The notes below the pieces were generated by a model that was not told the origin of the DNA, made no database searches, and saw only the letters and a program-made list of their open reading frames with translations. A stretch of 64,000 nucleotides of DNA from Nocardia arthritidis NBRC 100137 (GTDB taxonomy: Bacteria; Actinomycetota; Actinomycetes; Mycobacteriales; Mycobacteriaceae): the NCBI RefSeq assembly GCF_001612765.1, contig NZ_BDBB01000025.1, positions 62,001-126,000 on the forward strand, given 5' to 3'. Positions 62,632 through 64,000 of this stretch are shown here, one piece after another (position 1 is the first letter of the stretch; each line of letters starts with the position of its first letter). The position numbers and the translations under genes were made by a program.

Positions 62632-63603
62632 ATGGCAAGCTTGCGTGAATTGCGCTCCCGCATTCGTGGTGTGAATTCGATCAAGAAGATCACCAAGGCC
62701 CAAGAGCTGATCGCGACTTCGCGAATCTCCAAGGCTCAGGCGAGGGTCGCGGCCGCGAAGCCGTACGCGGAGGAGATCACCAAGGTCCTCAGCGAGCTGG
62801 CGAGCGCGTCGAAGAACCTCTCGCATCCGCTGCTGACCGAGCGCGCCAACCCGCGCCGGGCGGCCGTGCTGGTGATCACCAGTGACAGCGGCATGTGCGG
62901 TGGCTACAACTCGAACGTGCTCAAGCGCGCCGAAGAGCTGATGACCACCCTGCGTGACGAGGGCAAAGAGCCGGTGCTCTACGTGATGGGCAACAAGGGC
63001 CTGACCTACTACGCCTTCCGCAACCGCTCGTACGTGTCGGCATGGACCGGGTTCTCGCAGCAGCCGAAGTACTCCGATGCTTCGTCCGCCTGCCACCACC
63101 TGGTCGACGCCTTCATGGCCGGCTCCGACGGAGCGGTGCCCGCTCCGAACGGGACGGGTGACATCGCCGGCGTCGATGAGCTGCACGTCGTGTACACCCG
63201 CTTCGTCTCGATGCTGACGCAGAGCCCTGAGGTGCGCCGTCTGGCGCCGATCCAGGTGAGCTACGTCGACGAGAACTTCGACCTGGGTGAGGACATCGTG
63301 TCGGATTCACCGACGGCGGAGGTCCACGCGCAGTACGAATTCGAGCCCGACGCCGATGTGCTGCTGGCGGCGCTGCTGCCGAAGTACGTCAACACGCGCA
63401 TCTACGCGTCGTTGCTCGAGGCAGCGGCATCCGAGTCAGCGGCTCGGCGCACCGCAATGAAGGCCGCCACCGACAACGCCAACGAACTCGCGAGCGTGCT
63501 CCAGCGCGAGGCCAACTCGGTGCGCCAGGCCCAGATCACGCAGGAAATCAGCGAAATCGTCGGCGGCGTGAACGCGCTGGCGTCGAGCTCGGACCGCGAC
63601 TAA
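62632..63603 (+). CDS. atpG: ATP synthase subunit gamma
   Basis: The rotor shaft of F1, 323 residues. The N-terminal helix [21 protein letters not shown] is the conserved gamma opening, [20 protein letters not shown] the middle domain, and the C-terminal helix [18 protein letters not shown] is the other half of the coiled-coil shaft. AGGGAGTG precedes the ATG. The length exceeds E. coli gamma (287) because of an insertion at about 160-200, as in mycobacteria. Confidence 0.96.
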   Translation: MASLRELRSRIRGVNSIKKITKAQELIATSRISKAQARVAAAKPYAEEITKVLSELASASKNLSHPLLTERANPRRAAVLVITSDSGMCGGYNSNVLKRAEELMTTLRDEGKEPVLYVMGNKGLTYYAFRNRSYVSAWTGFSQQPKYSDASSACHHLVDAFMAGSDGAVPAPNGTGDIAGVDELHVVYTRFVSMLTQSPEVRRLAPIQVSYVDENFDLGEDIVSDSPTAEVHAQYEFEPDADVLLAALLPKYVNTRIYASLLEAAASESAARRTAMKAATDNANELASVLQREANSVRQAQITQEISEIVGGVNALASSSDRD

Positions 63604-63621
63604 GCGCCACGCGCGGCCTGA

Positions 63622-63668
63622 GCGACGGGCACGTAGGAGGAAGCGTGCGTAACCACGAAGGGCCCCGC
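63622..63668 (+). repeat. Dispersed repeat, copy C
   Basis: Contains both shared blocks: 63622-63650 matches copy B (26 of 29) and 63636-63668 matches copy A (29 of 33). GGCCC-CGCGA-GGGCC at 63661-63675 adds a small hairpin at the right end. It lies 18 bp after the atpG stop. Confidence 0.7.
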
Positions 63669-63712
63669 GAGGGCCGCCGATCAGACCCAGCCTGAGGCAC
63701 GGGGCCGGGAGC

Positions 63713-63742
63713 GGAAGCGTGCGCAACCACGAAGGCCCCCCG
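63713..63742 (+). repeat. Dispersed repeat, copy D
   Basis: GGAAGCGTGCGCAACCACGA and the following bases match copy C (63639-63668) at 26 of 30 positions. It is 74 bp downstream of copy C, within the atpG-atpD spacer. Confidence 0.65.
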
Positions 63743-63777
63743 AAGGCCGCACATCGACACGGAGAGAACCAACACCA

Positions 63778-64000
63778 ATGACCGCAGCTGTCACCCAAGA
63801 CAACACGAGCCGGACCGGCGGCGCCGCAGGCCGCGTCGTCCGGGTCATCGGCCCCGTCGTGGACGTCGAGTTCCCGCGCGGAGCCATTCCCGCGCTGTTC
63901 AACGCTCTGCACGCCGAGATCGCCCTGACCTCGGTGGCCAAGACCCTGACCCTCGAGGTCGCCCAGCACCTCGGCGACAACATCGTGCGCACCATCTCGA
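63778..64000 (+). CDS. atpD: ATP synthase subunit beta (C-terminus cut by window edge)
   Basis: The first 74 codons of the catalytic F1 subunit from the ATG at 63778, with GGAGAG upstream. [20 protein letters not shown] is the conserved beta barrel start, and [16 protein letters not shown] continues it. The P-loop and catalytic residues are beyond the window. The downstream atpC would be expected next. Confidence 0.95.
   Translation, partial: MTAAVTQDNTSRTGGAAGRVVRVIGPVVDVEFPRGAIPALFNALHAEIALTSVAKTLTLEVAQHLGDNIVRTIS

Overview
The window is high-GC actinobacterial DNA, most likely from Nocardia or a close Mycobacteriales relative. The right half carries the conserved order argS-lysA-hom-thrC-thrB-rho-rpmE-prfA-prmC-Sua5/YrdC-wecA-AtpI-like-atpBEFHAGD, which matches the mycobacterial arrangement. 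Here, however, atpF and atpH are separate genes rather than the b-delta fusion of Mycobacterium. GTG and TTG starts are common, and many genes have a TANNNT hexamer 6 to 8 nt before the start codon, as expected for leaderless transcripts. I see no transposase, integrase, prophage or CRISPR array; the window reads as ordinary chromosome.

Left part (1-14 kb): a truncated MFS transporter divergent from an AraC-type regulator; a hotdog thioesterase; a three-gene branched-chain 2-oxoacid dehydrogenase operon (E1 alpha, E1 beta, E2) divergent from an Lrp/AsnC regulator with a palindrome over its start; an SDR, a BenE-type permease, a two-domain sulfurtransferase, a small unknown protein, and a SNF2 helicase overlapping a SWIM zinc-finger gene.

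Middle (14-28 kb) is mainly valine and short branched acyl-CoA metabolism. IcmF (fused isobutyryl-CoA mutase) lies opposite an mmsA-acyl-CoA dehydrogenase-hydrolase-mmsB-enoyl-CoA hydratase operon. With the dehydrogenase complex at 2.8-6.2 kb, the window encodes nearly every step from 2-oxoisovalerate to propionyl-CoA, plus the side exit to butyryl-CoA. A near-identical 20-bp palindromic site lies before both icmF and mmsA, each with a nearby CRP/GlxR-like site.

28-43 kb is accessory: an Hsp70-like membrane-anchored protein, a MarR regulator, tRNA-Cys, a ferric iron ABC transporter behind an IdeR/DtxR-type box, a Tat-exported phosphoesterase, several small unknown genes (one with a perfect LexA box across its start codon), an L,D-transpeptidase, a winged-helix/small-protein pair opposite an XRE-DUF397 pair, two tandem secreted four-cysteine paralogues, tRNA-Arg, and a DUF3105-DUF305 pair.

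43-64 kb is core: arginyl-tRNA synthetase, lysine and threonine biosynthesis, Rho with a long leader, L31, RF1 and its methyltransferase, cell-wall WecA and the ATP synthase operon, cut within atpD. A dispersed repeat family has three copies in this operon's spacers, on both sides of atpG, and one copy that forms the tail of the AraC gene at 2.3 kb.
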